This document shows, piece after piece, positions 45,731-57,682 of a stretch of DNA of 64,000 bases. Where the stretch lies: assembly GCA_004835665.1 (NCBI GenBank), contig RBKR01000011.1:1240001-1304000 (forward strand), given 5' to 3'. Position 1 is the first letter of the stretch. Every line of letters starts with the position of its first letter. Source of the stretch: Phoma sp. XZ068. Lineage: Eukaryota; Ascomycota; Dothideomycetes; Pleosporales; Didymellaceae. The notes beneath the pieces are model-generated. The model was given only the letters and a program-made list of their open reading frames with translations, was not told where the DNA came from and ran no database searches. The position numbers were made by a program, and so were the translations under genes.

Positions 45731-47014
45731 TCACGTCGACACTTTCCTCGACATGCGTAGAAGCCTCGTTTTGAACCAGGTGATGAAGCTCAGCCACCGG
45801 CCCTTGGCTGCGCGCTTCGTCGTCACCTCGGGCGTGACGCCTGCCTTTTCGAGGTCGACGGTGCTCACGTGCTTGGGCAGCGAGTTGATGTGTGCTTCGC
45901 GGTGGTCAGAGTACTGCCGGCCGCCAACAGAGGGTCTTGGGGCTTTCTCGTGGTGCGAGTCCGAGGTGCTGCGAGAGCGCTTGTACTCTGCCCGGTCGGT
46001 GGCTTCCGACTTGCGCCGCTGGTGTTCTTCCTTCTTTGCTTGCCTGCGGTAGTCCCGCTCGGCTTGTTTGTTTGCTTCTTTCTCGTATCTGCGCTCCTTG
46101 GCCAGCTCCTCCTCCTCAAACTTTGCGCGTGCAGCGCGGATGGATGCAGCGCGGGATGCAGCGTCAATGGGCGAGTCGCGGCCGCCCCGGATGAAGCGCA
46201 GGCCTTGGTCGAACGAGGTGCGTGAACTGGGCGAGGTGGTGGTGTCGATGGATTTGAGCGTGTCTCCCCGGGATCGTGCCTGGGCCACGGGCGAGGTCAG
46301 GGATACGGTGGATTGGGAGTAGTTGCTGGCGAGTCGCGTGGTCGAGTTGTTGGTGTGGATGCGCAGGGATACACCAGGCACGGAGGAGATCGAACCAGAT
46401 CGACGCCCGGGCTCATACGCGTTCTGTCGCAGACGCAACTCTTCGTCAGACATGATATCATCGCCCTCATTTTCGATTCCAAGAATCGACGAGGGCGAGG
46501 ATTTGGAGGCGGGCGGCAAGTATGCGGTTGGTTGGGGCGTCTGGCGGATAGCGGGCAGCGGCGTCGGCCGTGGCAGCCCACCAGACGAGGTCGAAAACTG
46601 CGAGGTGTTGGAGGTCGAGCGGGTGTGTCGGTGGCGGCCGTTCACGGGGGTAAAGGTGACGTCTGATATGGAGCGTGAGTAGGCGCCATTGTACTCGTTG
46701 GCGATGCCGAGGCCTGCAAGACTTTCATTCTCTGCAGCCGGGCGCGAGAGGTCCAGGGCGTTTGCGTCCTTGGACGACAGCTTCCGCAGGTACGGCTTGA
46801 TCTTGAGCGGGTTCGAGGTAGAGACGGGCAGGTGTCGCGGCATGTCGGACCACGACTCCTCGATGGTCATCTTGGGCGTCTCTGACCGATTAAATGTAAA
46901 GGCGCCGCCGTCAGCAACAGGGCTCAGCGGGCTCGCCAGCGACGACGAGGCGGAGTGGCCGCGCTTGTGCAGCCGCGCATGGCCCGAATGCGCATGCGCT
47001 CTGGAGTTGACCAT
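45731..47014 (-). CDS. Basic, Ser-rich, mostly disordered protein of unknown function, 427 aa
   Basis: I do not recognise this protein as a named family. It is a single exon starting at the ATG at 47014 (MVNSRAHAHSGHARLHKRGH). The reading frame is open further up, but only from a GTG. Residues 1-280 are rich in Ser, Thr, Pro and Arg, with repeated RS and SP steps suggesting phosphorylation sites. A highly charged helix with coiled-coil character follows (AKFEEEELAKERRYEKEANK and KQAERDYRRQAKKEEHQRRK). A short hydrophobic and aromatic segment close to the C-terminus, KGRWLSFITWFKTRLLRMSR, could be an amphipathic membrane-binding helix. The long ORF and coherent charge pattern argue that it is real; function is not inferable. 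Open frames on the other strand are shadows of its codon use. Confidence 0.72.
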   Translation of the reverse strand: MVNSRAHAHSGHARLHKRGHSASSSLASPLSPVADGGAFTFNRSETPKMTIEESWSDMPRHLPVSTSNPLKIKPYLRKLSSKDANALDLSRPAAENESLAGLGIANEYNGAYSRSISDVTFTPVNGRHRHTRSTSNTSQFSTSSGGLPRPTPLPAIRQTPQPTAYLPPASKSSPSSILGIENEGDDIMSDEELRLRQNAYEPGRRSGSISSVPGVSLRIHTNNSTTRLASNYSQSTVSLTSPVAQARSRGDTLKSIDTTTSPSSRTSFDQGLRFIRGGRDSPIDAASRAASIRAARAKFEEEELAKERRYEKEANKQAERDYRRQAKKEEHQRRKSEATDRAEYKRSRSTSDSHHEKAPRPSVGGRQYSDHREAHINSLPKHVSTVDLEKAGVTPEVTTKRAAKGRWLSFITWFKTRLLRMSRKVST

Positions 47015-50000
47015 GGTGGTGGTGCTGGACACTCGTGGTGTTACCAGAGCATGTCAGGTGTAAATAGAGGAGCAGGCGGTCGAGGGGGTTGTAGCACGAG
47101 CATCCATCACCAAGCAACCGCCATATCAACAGAAATGGACGGCGCGGAGAGATCGGATCGCTGACGAAACCACAACCTGCACTTCTGCACTTGTCAAACG
47201 GGTCGCTAGGCAAGCGTGTCGCCAATCCGGGGTTGAACGGCTCGCTGGCTTAGGGTTCCAAGACGCAGGGCGCGGCACGTTGCGTTGCTGGAGGTGCTCC
47301 GGCGAGATCGACAGCGGCGATCGATCTCAGTGAAATCGTCGAAAACCTCACATTCAGCAGGTCAACAAGTCAACAGGTCACCACAGGCTCCGCACGAGGC
47401 GATGCTGCTTATATGAGACTGGCCGCAGCACCCAAGTGCGGTGCAGGTGGGGAGAGCTAGACCGTGAGCCAGCGCGAGCGCGAGCCAGTGGGCCCTGGAC
47501 GGCGACTCCATGGCTTTCGCGATGATAAGCCCCAGATGGCCCATTCATCGAATCGCAGCTTGCAAACGCCACGCCGCCGCCGCCGGGACCACCAGTGCCC
47601 GGATCCATACGGCGCTGAAGAGAGCACCGGCGTTCGGCGTTCCAGCTCGAGCATACCCTCATTCGCCGTTGCTTCATGGCACGCAGCAGAAGCACGACTC
47701 CTACGCGCAAGCAGTGGCACAGCACTTGTCTGGTTGTCATCGTGATTGGAGCCTGTCGCAGCTGCGGCAGACCTAGCCGAATCATCCTTCGCAATCTCAC
47801 GACTCCATTTGCCTAGCCTCCGCGCTCACCGACTGCAGAATGCTGACTGTCTTTGCTCGCAGGTCTGCTAGAAAAATGCGGAGCATGCGGAGCACCATCC
47901 GAAGTTGCCATGTCGACTCGGAGAAACTCTGTTTCATGTCTTGCAGCTGACTGACGAGCGCTGGCCGTGCATCTTTGTTCCCATGTGATGCTTCTCCGTC
48001 GTTCGAGCCTTCGACCTCGCTACCTAGGTACCTTGCACTTCCCCGCGTCTCAGCACGTCAGCCAAACACCCTAGCCAAAGTTAGGGCTTGGATTCTAGCT
48101 TTTGGCACCGACTCTGAACCTCATGTTCACCCATTTTCACGTGGTGGCTGGTCTAGAGTATCACACCATGTTGATCACCGACGCTGGATTTGAACACTGT
48201 TTATAATTAGCAAGTTAGCCAGCCAATATTTTGAGCTTGCATTCTACTTGCAACATCATCTGACTCTAGTTCCTTCGGCGTTCACATCGAGCTTGCTATG
48301 TCGATCTTAGCAGTCAACTCTACGCCAGACAACCAGACCTCCAATCTAACACAGACACGATCCCCTCACCAACGTCACAAAGCCCTCAGACTAATTGACA
48401 CAATCGTACGTCGATACATTATATGTTGTCAACCGGAGATATAGCTGTGTTAAGTAAAACTGAATACGTAACCGAAGTAAACAAATCTATTCTGGTTTTC
48501 ACTGTTCTCAAATGACCCAATATCAAGTCCCTCCAAAAGGAATGGAGGCGTTGAGCAAGGCTGCGGACCATAGTACTGTATAACTCTATCGTCAACTATC
48601 GATATCCATTTCGTCTATACTAATCAACCACCAGTCCTCACGTACTTCCCTAGCTACCAACAAAAACATCACACCAAACCCACACTACAAAGGCCCTCCA
48701 AATATCCCCAGTATCTCGAAGAGCCTGCAGCCCGACTCGTGCTGGCCATACAAATAATGCAGCTCCTGCGATCTGCGCCCATTCTTTTTCTCTTTCGGTA
48801 GTGTTCCAGCCCTACCAAACATGTCGAATATCTTCGTCAGGTGAAACGACACTTACCATGGCTGATAGAAGTATCTCGCAACACATAGCCGCCACTTTAC
48901 TCAGCGCCCAAGTACAGTCTTCCTCACTTTTGCGGTGTCGCCTTTGTGATTTGCGTACGAGCCATACTTTTAAAGCCAAGGGGCGGAATCCTGCCGGATT
49001 AGATATACGGCCGTAAACATCTGGGTCTCCAAACGACACGGGTTCCGTGCAGGTGCGGTCTACTCGCTTCATTGCCGATTTGTGCATCCTGCTCAGCTCG
49101 TTGTGTTGGGCCTTTTTTCGCAGCCGTTGTCGCTGAGGGACAAGTCGAGTAGGTTTGCTGCCCCTTTGTAGACAAGTGGATGGTGTTGCTCGTGCTGGGA
49201 TATTCTGGCCTGGTGTTTGTTGAGCTCGTTGGAAGCTAGGCCAGGATCTCAAGTAGATACCGCTGGAGCTGGTTGAATAGTGTACGTGGAATGGCCGCGT
49301 GTAGAGCGTCAACGGGTGAGTTATTGTTATGTCGTGCAATTTTGAAGCCTATAGGAGCGTCCATTTGAGTTAAGTCCAGGTAGAGGCGATTGAGGCGACA
49401 TCTAAGGCTAGCAGTGAGTGTAGTAGGCTAATTTCCGGGGTAGCTTGAGTTATAAGAAGGGAGCGGTGCCTCACACATATTGGGCTGCTCAAGAGTGGCT
49501 TGGTTCGTGCTATAGGGTGGTGCTGCTTGGTCCATGTTGAAGGTGTGGATAAGCTCTATAGGAGGCGTAAGGGTGGCAAGGAATAACCAGGGAGCAGATT
49601 TCATTACAACATGTAGTGTTTTCTGTAGTTTAATTTATCACAACCATGGGTCGTCCACGGTATTTCATGCTCGGTGCTTGTTTGGTGCCGCGGTGGAACA
49701 GTACTAGAGATAGAGGAAGGTGTGGAGAAGACTGGTTGATTTGCATAATAGGTAGCTGCCAGTGCTAGAAGGATATCGCAGGCTGTGCGAGACACTGGGG
49801 ATGGTGTTCGAAGGGCCGAGGTTTGGCTGGCAAAGGCTATTTGAGGCAGCCGAGTGTTTTGAGGACTTTGGTGACTTTTCAGGATTTCCAGATTTGAGTG
49901 TCAGAATGTTGGATTCCGAATAATATGTTGTTGTGACCAATTTTATCTTCTAGAATAATGTGAGTGCCTCCAACATCCTCTTTGAGCATGTAGAATTTCG

Positions 50001-50296
50001 TGATTGGCAGAGCGTAGTCACTTGTAAGACGAGGTCGCTGAAGCGCTGAGAGACCCCCAGACCTAGCTAGAACGTAATAATAGGAATACAAATATTATGA
50101 ATCCAGCTCTCGGCTGCGACTGAATACCTTGACGACCTCCACGGCGGTGTCTGAGTTCGCGCACAGGCCGCCGACTAAGGCTGACGTCGAAAGCACGGTT
50201 GCACTTCTGCTCTTAACACGGGCGAACGTCAAAACATTTCCTGCCATCCCGGACCCATCACCACCGCGCCGCCCGTCAACCCCAACCCGGCGCAAC
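47015..50296. other. 3.3 kb without a supported gene, upstream of NUP2
   Basis: The first 300-400 bp probably serve as promoter of the gene at 45731-47014, and the last few hundred as that of NUP2. In between, minus-strand open stretches (48812-49339 and 49600-50090) start at non-ATG codons. One (49879-50091) reads plausibly protein-like but cannot be extended. No RNA gene is apparent. Confidence 0.35.
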
Positions 50297-53200
50297 ATGT
50301 CTGGAAAACGCGCCAACCTGTTCGGACAGGGTCGTCCCGAAAACCCGTACGACGAGCGCGATGAGCCGGCCGAAGTGCCGCAGCGGGCGACTGCAGCTCA
50401 ATTGGCAGCGCGCAAGTAGGTTCCCTTCACCCTCGCCGTGACTCGACGTCCCGTCGCGTATCAGCTCGAAGCGCGTGCACTGCGCCCTTCACCTTCACGC
50501 GCTGACCTTCACCTCGCAGGATCAAATCAGTAAAGCCCCGCCGCGCAGCTGGCGCCTCGTCCGTAAGTCCTCCACGCCCACACATCCTCGACCGCGGTCG
50601 CATCCGCCACCACGTCCGCCCGCACCAGCATGGCCGACAAATACAGCCCCGCGCATCGCCAGGCCGTGCGGACCAGGCATATGCTGCACCAGCGCACTGC
50701 TAACGCGACCACACAGGGCCTTTCACAGAGCGTGAGCTTCGGCGGCGCACAGCAGACACCCAGCTTCGGCTTCGGTGCTTCAGCACCCATTGGGGGAGAC
50801 AGCAATGGCGCGAATGCCTCGGGGGGCATGTTTGGTGGCAGCAGCGCGAATGCCTTTGGCGGTGCGACGAACAGCTTCCCGCCCGCCCAGCCGTCGAACA
50901 ACGCGAGCAACGCCTTCACCACCAGCTCGTTTCCCGCCCCCAACTTCGGCGCCGGCAACCAGAGCACCACCTTCCAGGCGCCCTCAGGCGGCTTCGATTT
51001 CTCCCCCGCGTCCTCGACGAACAACCCCTTTGGCGGTATGAATGGCGGCGCTTCCACCACAAACGGCACATCTACAGCCTTTGGCGGCTCCATGTTCGGT
51101 AGCCAGCCTGCGAGCAACCCGTTCGGCGGAGCGCAGCAGAACAACACAAGCAGCTCAGCAGGGTCCTCGAGCATATTCGGCACAACCAACGGCGCGTCCA
51201 CTCCCTCTTTCATGTTTGGCGGTGCGAGCTCGTCAGCAGCAGCCGCTCCAAGCACACCAGCACCAGCCGCAGCCTCGCAGCCGGCTTTCAGCTTCGGCGC
51301 AAACACATCCACACCCGCTGCATCGAGCACCCCGTCGTTCCAGTTTGGCGCAACCAGCTCAGCTGCCCCGGCCAGCACGAGCGCTCCAGCCTTCCAGTTC
51401 GGTGCGACCAGCTCTGCCGCCCCGGCCAGCACGAGCACGCCAGCACCTGCCGCCTCGAGCGTCTTCAACTTCGGGGGAGCTGCGCAGAACAACGCGACGC
51501 CTGCTGCCAAACCCGCTTTCGGTGGCTTTGGCGCTGGCGCAGATGGGCAGAAGAGCGAAAGCACACCGGCAGCCGCTACACCGCAGAAGAACATGTTCGG
51601 TTTCGGTGCAACAAGCACACAGGGCACAGAAAGCACACCAGCAGCCGCGCCCGCGACGCCCGCTACAAGCCTGTTCAACTTTGGCGCTGCGGCGACACCA
51701 AAGCCCGCAGAGGCTGCAGCTCCCGCGCCGGCGACCAACATGTTCGGAGGCGCAAGCACACCTGCGCCTGCCCCTGCTGGCAACCTCTTCGCCGGTCTGC
51801 AGACATCTACAAGCTCCAGCACACCAAAATTCAGCTTTGGACAATCCCAAGACACACCAAAGGCGCAGGAGCCCACCCCCGCTACACCGAGCCTCTTCAA
51901 CAGCGTGATGCCCGCAGAGCAAACCAGCAGCGCAACAGAGACACCCAAGGCAAACCTCTTCGCTGGCCTCTCGAAGCCGGCTAGTACACCGGCGCCTGAC
52001 TTCAGCAGCATGTTTGGCGCATCTCAGAACAAGAACAGCGCTCCTAAGGAGAGCGAGAAGCCTGCAAGCGCGCCAATGTTCCAGGCACCTGAGGCACCCA
52101 AGACAAACATGTTCAGTGGCTTCAGCACACCACAGCCCGCAAAGACAGCCGACAAGGACCAAGCGAAGGCAGGAATGTTCACCGCGCAGCCCAAAGCAAG
52201 CTCTGGCTTCTCTTTCCAGTCATTCGGGTCAAACAATACACAAGAGGCATCCACACCATCCAAGCCACAAGCAGCAGCGGCTCCACCAGCCGTGCAAGAA
52301 ACACCTGTCCAGCCTCCCGCCAAGGAGCCATCTAACCCCTTTGTGAGCCTCCCAGGTTCCTCGAGTGGCGGTTCAAACTTGTTCAACACTCCAAAGGCGC
52401 AGGCTCCTGCCTCTCCGACACCTGCAAAGTCCACAGAGACCAGTGCGCCCACACTCAACACATCGGCCACGCCGCAGCTCCCCAGGATTGGCAAGCTGAA
52501 TGTTCCGAAAGATTGGGTCATTGAGGATGTTGCCGCTCCGCAAGGTGCAGAGGACGTGGTTGACTACATCATGGATTTGAGCCTCCAGCTCCAGGCTATG
52601 AACTTGAAGTACCGAGAGATGATCACCAATGCTTCTCTTGTGGCTGACTGGTCAGCTTTGTCCATTTGGCACCACCAGCAATCACGTACGCTCAAGACGA
52701 AGATCGATAGCGCAAGGAAGCAGCGTGCGGCAGCGAAGGGCGTCACAGGCACAGAATCTGCCCTCTCTACAAAGCGCAAGGTCAACGATGAGGGCACTGA
52801 AGGCCTCCAGGAGTCATCGAAGCGGTCGCGTCCGACTGAGCCCTCTACACCGACGCCAAAATCATCCTCAATGTCAAGCCCCTCGAAGTCCAATCCTCCC
52901 GCGACTGCCACCTCAAACCTGTTTTCCAAGGCCATCGGTGGGAACAAGAGCTCAGCGCCTGAGAAGAGCGCGCCTGAGCCACCAAAGGTTGCCGGCTTCA
53001 CACCTTCGTTCAGCGCTTCTGTCGGTCCCTCTGCGCCTAAGTCGTCATCAACGGCTGGCTTCACTCCCTCTTTCAGCGCGTCCACTGGCTCGTCTGCTCC
53101 AAAGGCCTCAACCGGGTTCTCTTTCGGTGCGTCAAACGACGCGAATACCTCCAAACCCGCGCCTGCGACTGGTTTTACACCTTCGTTCGGCACATCTGCA

Positions 53201-54853
53201 GCCTCCGCCCCGTCTACCGGTTTCACTCCTTCATTCGGTGCACCTAAGGCTACATCCGGAGGGTTTACTCCAAGCTTCGGTGGCAGCTCCAGCGGTGGCA
53301 ACACAGACTTCATGGCTGCATTCGCCAAGAAGGCGAAGACATACGAGCAGCTTGCGGCAGAGCGCAAGAAGAAGGCCAAGGATGAGGACTACGATTCGGA
53401 CGATGAGACCGAGGAGGAATGGAGTGCAAGATATGACAAGGAAGAAGCCGACCGCCTTGCAAAGGAGAAGGAGACCGTTGCTTCTGCCGGTGGTTTCAGT
53501 CTTCCACCTTCCACCAACGCTTCCGGTGCCACAACACCCACTCCCGTCGCCGAACCTGTCAAGGAGCCCGCCAAAGAACCTGTCAAGCAGCCTACGAAGC
53601 CACTTACCTCCGCAAACCTTTTCGCCAACCTCGCAAAGCCCGCGAGCGGCGCCTCCACGCCTAGTTTGTTCACGCCTCGCCCTGCTAGCCCTGCGCCCTC
53701 CACAACAGGCGGCCGTTCGGTGTTCGACACTCCGAGTGCTGCGCCCAGCCCCTCAGGCAACCTCTTCGGCCATCTTTCCTCCGGACCTTCGTCAAACAAC
53801 CAGGACGACTCTGATGATGAGGACGAGCACCAGTCTCAGAACGACCAGGCGGTTGGCTCCACAGGGACTACTTCGCCCAAGCGCAAGTATGGCGAATCAG
53901 AGACCGACTCGGATGATGCATCGAGCAAGAGGCCTACTACCAGCAAGGGCAGTTTGCTCTCGCGCATGACAAGGGCTGATGATGCGGACAGCGAAGCGGA
54001 GAAGGAGAACGATAGGCCTGGCTCCGTTTTCTCTAACGGGACCTCAACTCCCACGAACAAGCCTTTCCAGTTCTTCAACTTCGAGAATGCCGGCGCTAAC
54101 ACTGCACCCTCCAAAGCGAACACCTTCGCAGGAGATCAGACTTTCAAGGTCGGCAGTCCGATTAAGTTCAGCGACGCACCAGCGACAGAGAAGAAGAAGG
54201 ATGCCCCAACCTTCCAATTCCAGCCTGCAACACCCTCACCTGCTGAGTTCTCCACGACCCCGGCCAAGCCGCCCCCATCGGGCAGTCTGTTCAACTTTGG
54301 CGGAGCTGCTGGACATTCACTGCTTGCGCCCAACTTCGGCGCGTCAGCTCCCAGCTCTGTTCCTTCTTCCGTATTCTCTTCCCGCGCCGGCACACCACTG
54401 TCCGAAACGGAGACGAACAAGGACTCAGCGGCTGCCGACGATGAAGAGGGCGAGAAGCACGAGCAGGTCGACCTCTCACAGTTGACGGAGGAGGAGCTTG
54501 CAGCTAATGACATTATCTTCCACATTGACCTTGCTCTTGCCAAGCAGCAGGTCGATCAGGGCGATGGTACGAAGAAATGGGAGAACTTCGCACGTGGGCC
54601 CCTCTGGATTCTCAAGGACAAGGTCAGCGGCAAATGCTTCGTCCGGATACGCATCCCCAGTGGAGCGACGCCTCTTAACTACCAGATCCTCCCTGCACTA
54701 CGCTCAACTGTCGCTGGTGGCAGCAGGAAGATGGTACAGGCGACCCGGCCTGGCAAGGACAAGGGCCTGACGCCCGTGTACTTTGCGGTAAAGAACTCGG
54801 ACGTCGCAGAGGAGTTCTCCCGCAAGTACAACGAGTCGATGCCACCCAGCTAG
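50297..54853 (+). CDS. NUP2: FG nucleoporin Nup2-like with C-terminal Ran-binding domain, about 1432 aa
   Basis: Mobile FG nucleoporin of the nuclear basket that binds importin alpha and Ran. Exons 50297-50415, 50520-50562 and 50717-54853, introns of 104 and 154 bp. Exon 1 gives MSGKRANLFGQGRPENPYDE and ends AAR; exon 2 (43 bp) gives IKSVKPRRAAGASS; exon 3 resumes at GLSQSVSFGG. Intron 2 has a perfect GTAAGT donor, a CTAAC branch site and ACACAG, so the in-frame ATG at 50630 lies inside it and is not the start. The FG region has many FxFG-type and single FG repeats (SFQFGATSSAAPASTS recurs). A conserved helical block follows (VPKDWVIEDVAAPQGAEDVV). Five GFTPSF repeats lie at about residues 814-908. 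The Ran-binding domain occupies roughly the last 140 residues (WENFARGPLWILKDKVSGKC). In Chaetomium a comparable protein is called Nup152. Confidence 0.9.
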
Positions 54854-55404
54854 AAGTTTCGTCGGTCAAAGTTTCCTGGATACCTCCAGCATTACCTTTC
54901 GCCAGACCTCGGTCTCGACCATTTCCCCGTTCGTCCCCCCGCGCGCTGTTTCTCCGTCTGATGTGCGCTCCTCACACGACCGACTAGCTCCACGATCCCT
55001 CCTGTTCCCACCAAAATTGGCGCATGTCTGTCTGTATCTTGGGTATTTAGTGTCGTAGCATTGCATTGCGTGGCGTTTAGGCAGGTTTGAGGACCTCCAA
55101 TGGTAAGAACCGTGGGTGTTTGTAGTATAGCAGATAAATGCATTCGCGAACAACAGTTCGATTTCAAGAAGTTCTTATTTGCGTGAAGCCCTCTAGATTC
55201 TCTAAACTACAAGGATTGTAAGTAATTCTCTTAGATTCCATCGTTCTGATGCTTAACCTCTGAGTACTTAGTGTTGTGAGGTCTCGAGTCAGTTGGACCC
55301 TGCGTCATAGGCGTGGACCCTGGACTAGCGCGCTATAAACACATCATGACTTTATACACAAACACGTCACCATGGCCGGGTGAGGCCCAACACGGATTAC
55401 ATCC
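54854..55404. other. Intergenic between NUP2 and the MBL-fold gene
   Basis: 551 bp: 3' flank of NUP2 and promoter of the next plus-strand gene. No supported ORF. Confidence 0.35.
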
Positions 55405-56590
55405 ATGGACGAGCCCTCGGAACAACTGCACCTCGAAACACGCGATGCCGTCGTCAGAGCGCTCGCAACGCGCCGTCCCATCCTGCACCACCTGAACGCC
55501 GACACGTCCTGGCTTCTCCAGATCCCGCGACCGGCAAACGCAGTCAAGCATGGCAGCCGGGTGTACTACAACATACTCATCGACCCGTGGTTTGTGGGCG
55601 GACAGTCGGATGTCGCAAAGTGGTTCTCGCAGCAATGGCACGCCACGCCGAGTGCGGTGCAGAGCGTAGCTGAGGTCGAAGAGATGGTGCGTCAGGTTGA
55701 AATGCTGGCTGGTGGGATGCGGCGAGGGAGTAAGCGGCGGTCTGGCGCGGAGGACGAGACGCTCATTGATGCTGTTGCCATTTCGCACGAGTTCACAGAC
55801 CACTGCCACAAGGAGACGCTGCTGGAGGTGCATAGCGATGTGCCCGTGTTTGCGACACCGGTGCGTCCACCCTCATAAAAACTACGCCCAATGCCATGCT
55901 AACGTGCGCCAGGAAGCAGCCAAGTTGATATCATCCTGGTCCCACTTCCGCACCGTAACAACAACACCCACCTTCCTCGACAACACAGACTGGCACGACG
56001 TCTCCCTTTCCCCTCTCCCCTCCTGGCTCAGCATCAGCCGCCTCACCGCCCCCAGCGACGCTCTATACTACCACTCCGCGCTGCTCATAACCTTCGCCAC
56101 GCACCCCTTCCTCAGCACCACCCCCCGCAAACAACGCGCCCGCCTCTCCATAAACGGCGACGGGCTAGAGGAAATCTCCTCGAGCAACAGCGAAGCCGCA
56201 GAAGCAGTCATATACACACCCCACGGCATCCCCCACCCCGCACTCAGCCCCATCGCCACCGCCGACCCGGAAGTAAAGGTCCTCGCCTTCCTGCACGGCC
56301 TCCACGATGTGAGTATCTCTGCGGCGCAGCAGTTGAATCTCGGTGCGAAGAATGGGGTACTGGCGCAGAGGGTGCTGAGGGCGAAGTATTGGGTTGCGAC
56401 GCATGATGAGGTGAAGAAGGGTGGGGGGTTTATAAGTTGGTTTTTGAAGAGGAGGGTTTGGAGGGTGGAGGATGCTATTAGGGAGGCGGGGAGGGAGGGT
56501 GGTGACGAGCAGAGGGGGAGTAGTGGGCATGAATTTGAGGATGTGAGGTTTAGGGAGGTGGGGAATGGGGAGGGTTTAATATTGGAGTAG
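55405..56590 (+). CDS. Metallo-beta-lactamase-fold protein with altered metal motif
   Basis: Probable member of a fungal metallo-beta-lactamase-like family; reaction unknown. Exons 55405-55860 and 55913-56590 flank a 52-bp intron with a GCTAAC branch site. The product is 377 residues. The start is the ATG at 55405 (MDEPSEQLHLETRDAVVRAL). A strand-rich N-terminus, SWLLQIPRPANAVKHGSRVY then NILIDPWFVGGQSDVAKWF, matches the fold, with DPW in the usual position after the first beta sheet. The metal motif region reads AISHEFTDHCHKETL, so HxHxDH appears as HxFxDH with one His replaced by Phe and an additional downstream His. FATPEAAKLISSW follows across the intron. The C-terminal part has a helix-rich region and a charged, Gly-rich tail. 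Catalytic activity is therefore uncertain. Confidence 0.72.
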
Positions 56591-56727
56591 TAATGTAATC
56601 GAATCGACGATTTTGCGAATGTATATAACATACCCTTATAATCACAGCATCACACCTTCAAATAAAACGTTACAAACACCACATCACCATCTCCCTAAAC
56701 AACATCAATTAATCTGAAAATTATACA

Positions 56728-57682
56728 TCACAAATACATCCCAGTAATCCACCACCCAGGCCCCCTCCACCCCCCATTCAACCACACCTTCTCACTCTCC
56801 ATCTTCATCCCCACCGTCCTGAACCCCATCTTCCGCAACACAGCTTGGCTACCGGGATTCTCGATGTCTACGCCTGCTTCGATGTAGAACTGCGTTTCCT
56901 TCGCCTCCCTCTTCCCATCTCCATTCTCATTCGCGGGGGAGCGTGCCTGTGTCTGAGTCTGAGTTTTCCATAGAGTAATGGACGCGGCGTATGCGTCGAA
57001 TAACGCCCTACACGCTTCCGTAGCGTATCCCCTCCCTTGAAACGCTTCAAACAAAGCGTAACCTAGGACGCGTAACTCTAGGTCTCCGCTCGCCAAGTCT
57101 TGCTTGCGCTGGGCAACCTCGTCGGCGGAGAGCACACTGCCGGTCCCCACGGCTGGGGCGTCGGTGAAGGACAGGGGAGGGGGGAGAGTGGGGCCGGGGG
57201 ATTGGGACCGGAGGGATATACTTCCTATGTGGGAGCCTAGGTGTTCGGGCTTACTATCCGGTGTCACTGTAGAGGGAGGGTTGGAGGCGGAATCAGAACC
57301 CGGGGCTGTGGGATGCAGGAACGCGGCGTAGAACCAATTATCGTGCTTGGTTTTGTGTTCGATCATCCAGAGGCGGGATTCTTCGAGGGATTTTGTGGGG
57401 CCGTGGAGGCTGCGTGGTGAGTGTTAGTAGGTGCAGTGTATGAGTTGGTGAGGAGGGTGCTGGAGAATTGCTCGAGTGGGTGGTTCGAATAAATGGACGA
57501 AGTAGGAATTTTGGGGAAGAATGTTAGGGGAGAAGGAATTACCTCCAGCCGGTGGCCTCGGGATTGGACCAGTTCTCATGAAACCACTGGACGTGTTGGG
57601 AGCCGGGAGATGTATCAGTCAGGCGGATGAGGTGGAGGCGGGGTGTTGTGATTGTTGGTGGAGGTGTTGGTTTGGTAGACAT
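56728..57682 (-). CDS. GNAT-family N-acetyltransferase
   Basis: Acetyl-CoA-dependent acetyltransferase of the RimJ/RimL-like type (Acetyltransf_3). Exons 57682-57543 and 57409-56728 flank a 133-bp intron; the product is 273 residues. Exon 1 gives ITTPRLHLIRLTDTSPGSQH and WFHENWSNPEATGW, the usual opening TPRLxLRxL. After the splice, SLHGPTKSLEESRLWMIEHK continues the fold. The acetyl-CoA pyrophosphate loop is in FEAFQGRGYATEACRALFDA, and the late helix in ENPGSQAVLRKMGFRTVGMK. A Ser/Pro-rich insertion of about 50 residues (SASNPPSTVTPDSKPEHLGS and beyond) interrupts the central sheet, longer than usual. It converges with the MBL-fold gene, leaving 137 bp between the stops. Substrate (protein, amino acid or small molecule) is unknown. 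Confidence 0.85.

Noticed and set aside
48812..49339. 175-codon minus-strand frame upstream of NUP2
   Set aside because: Starts at a non-ATG codon and shows no domain; adjacent frames could not be joined.
50630..50716. ATG at 50630 as the NUP2 start (MADKYSPAHR...)
   Set aside because: It falls inside an intron with perfect donor, branch and acceptor signals. The residues are unlike nucleoporin N-termini, while exons 1 and 2 give a coherent one.
50527..52011. 494-codon open frame on the minus strand opposite NUP2
   Set aside because: It mirrors the Ala/Ser/Gly-rich FG repeats on the plus strand and begins at a non-ATG codon; it shows no domain and is a shadow of biased codon use.
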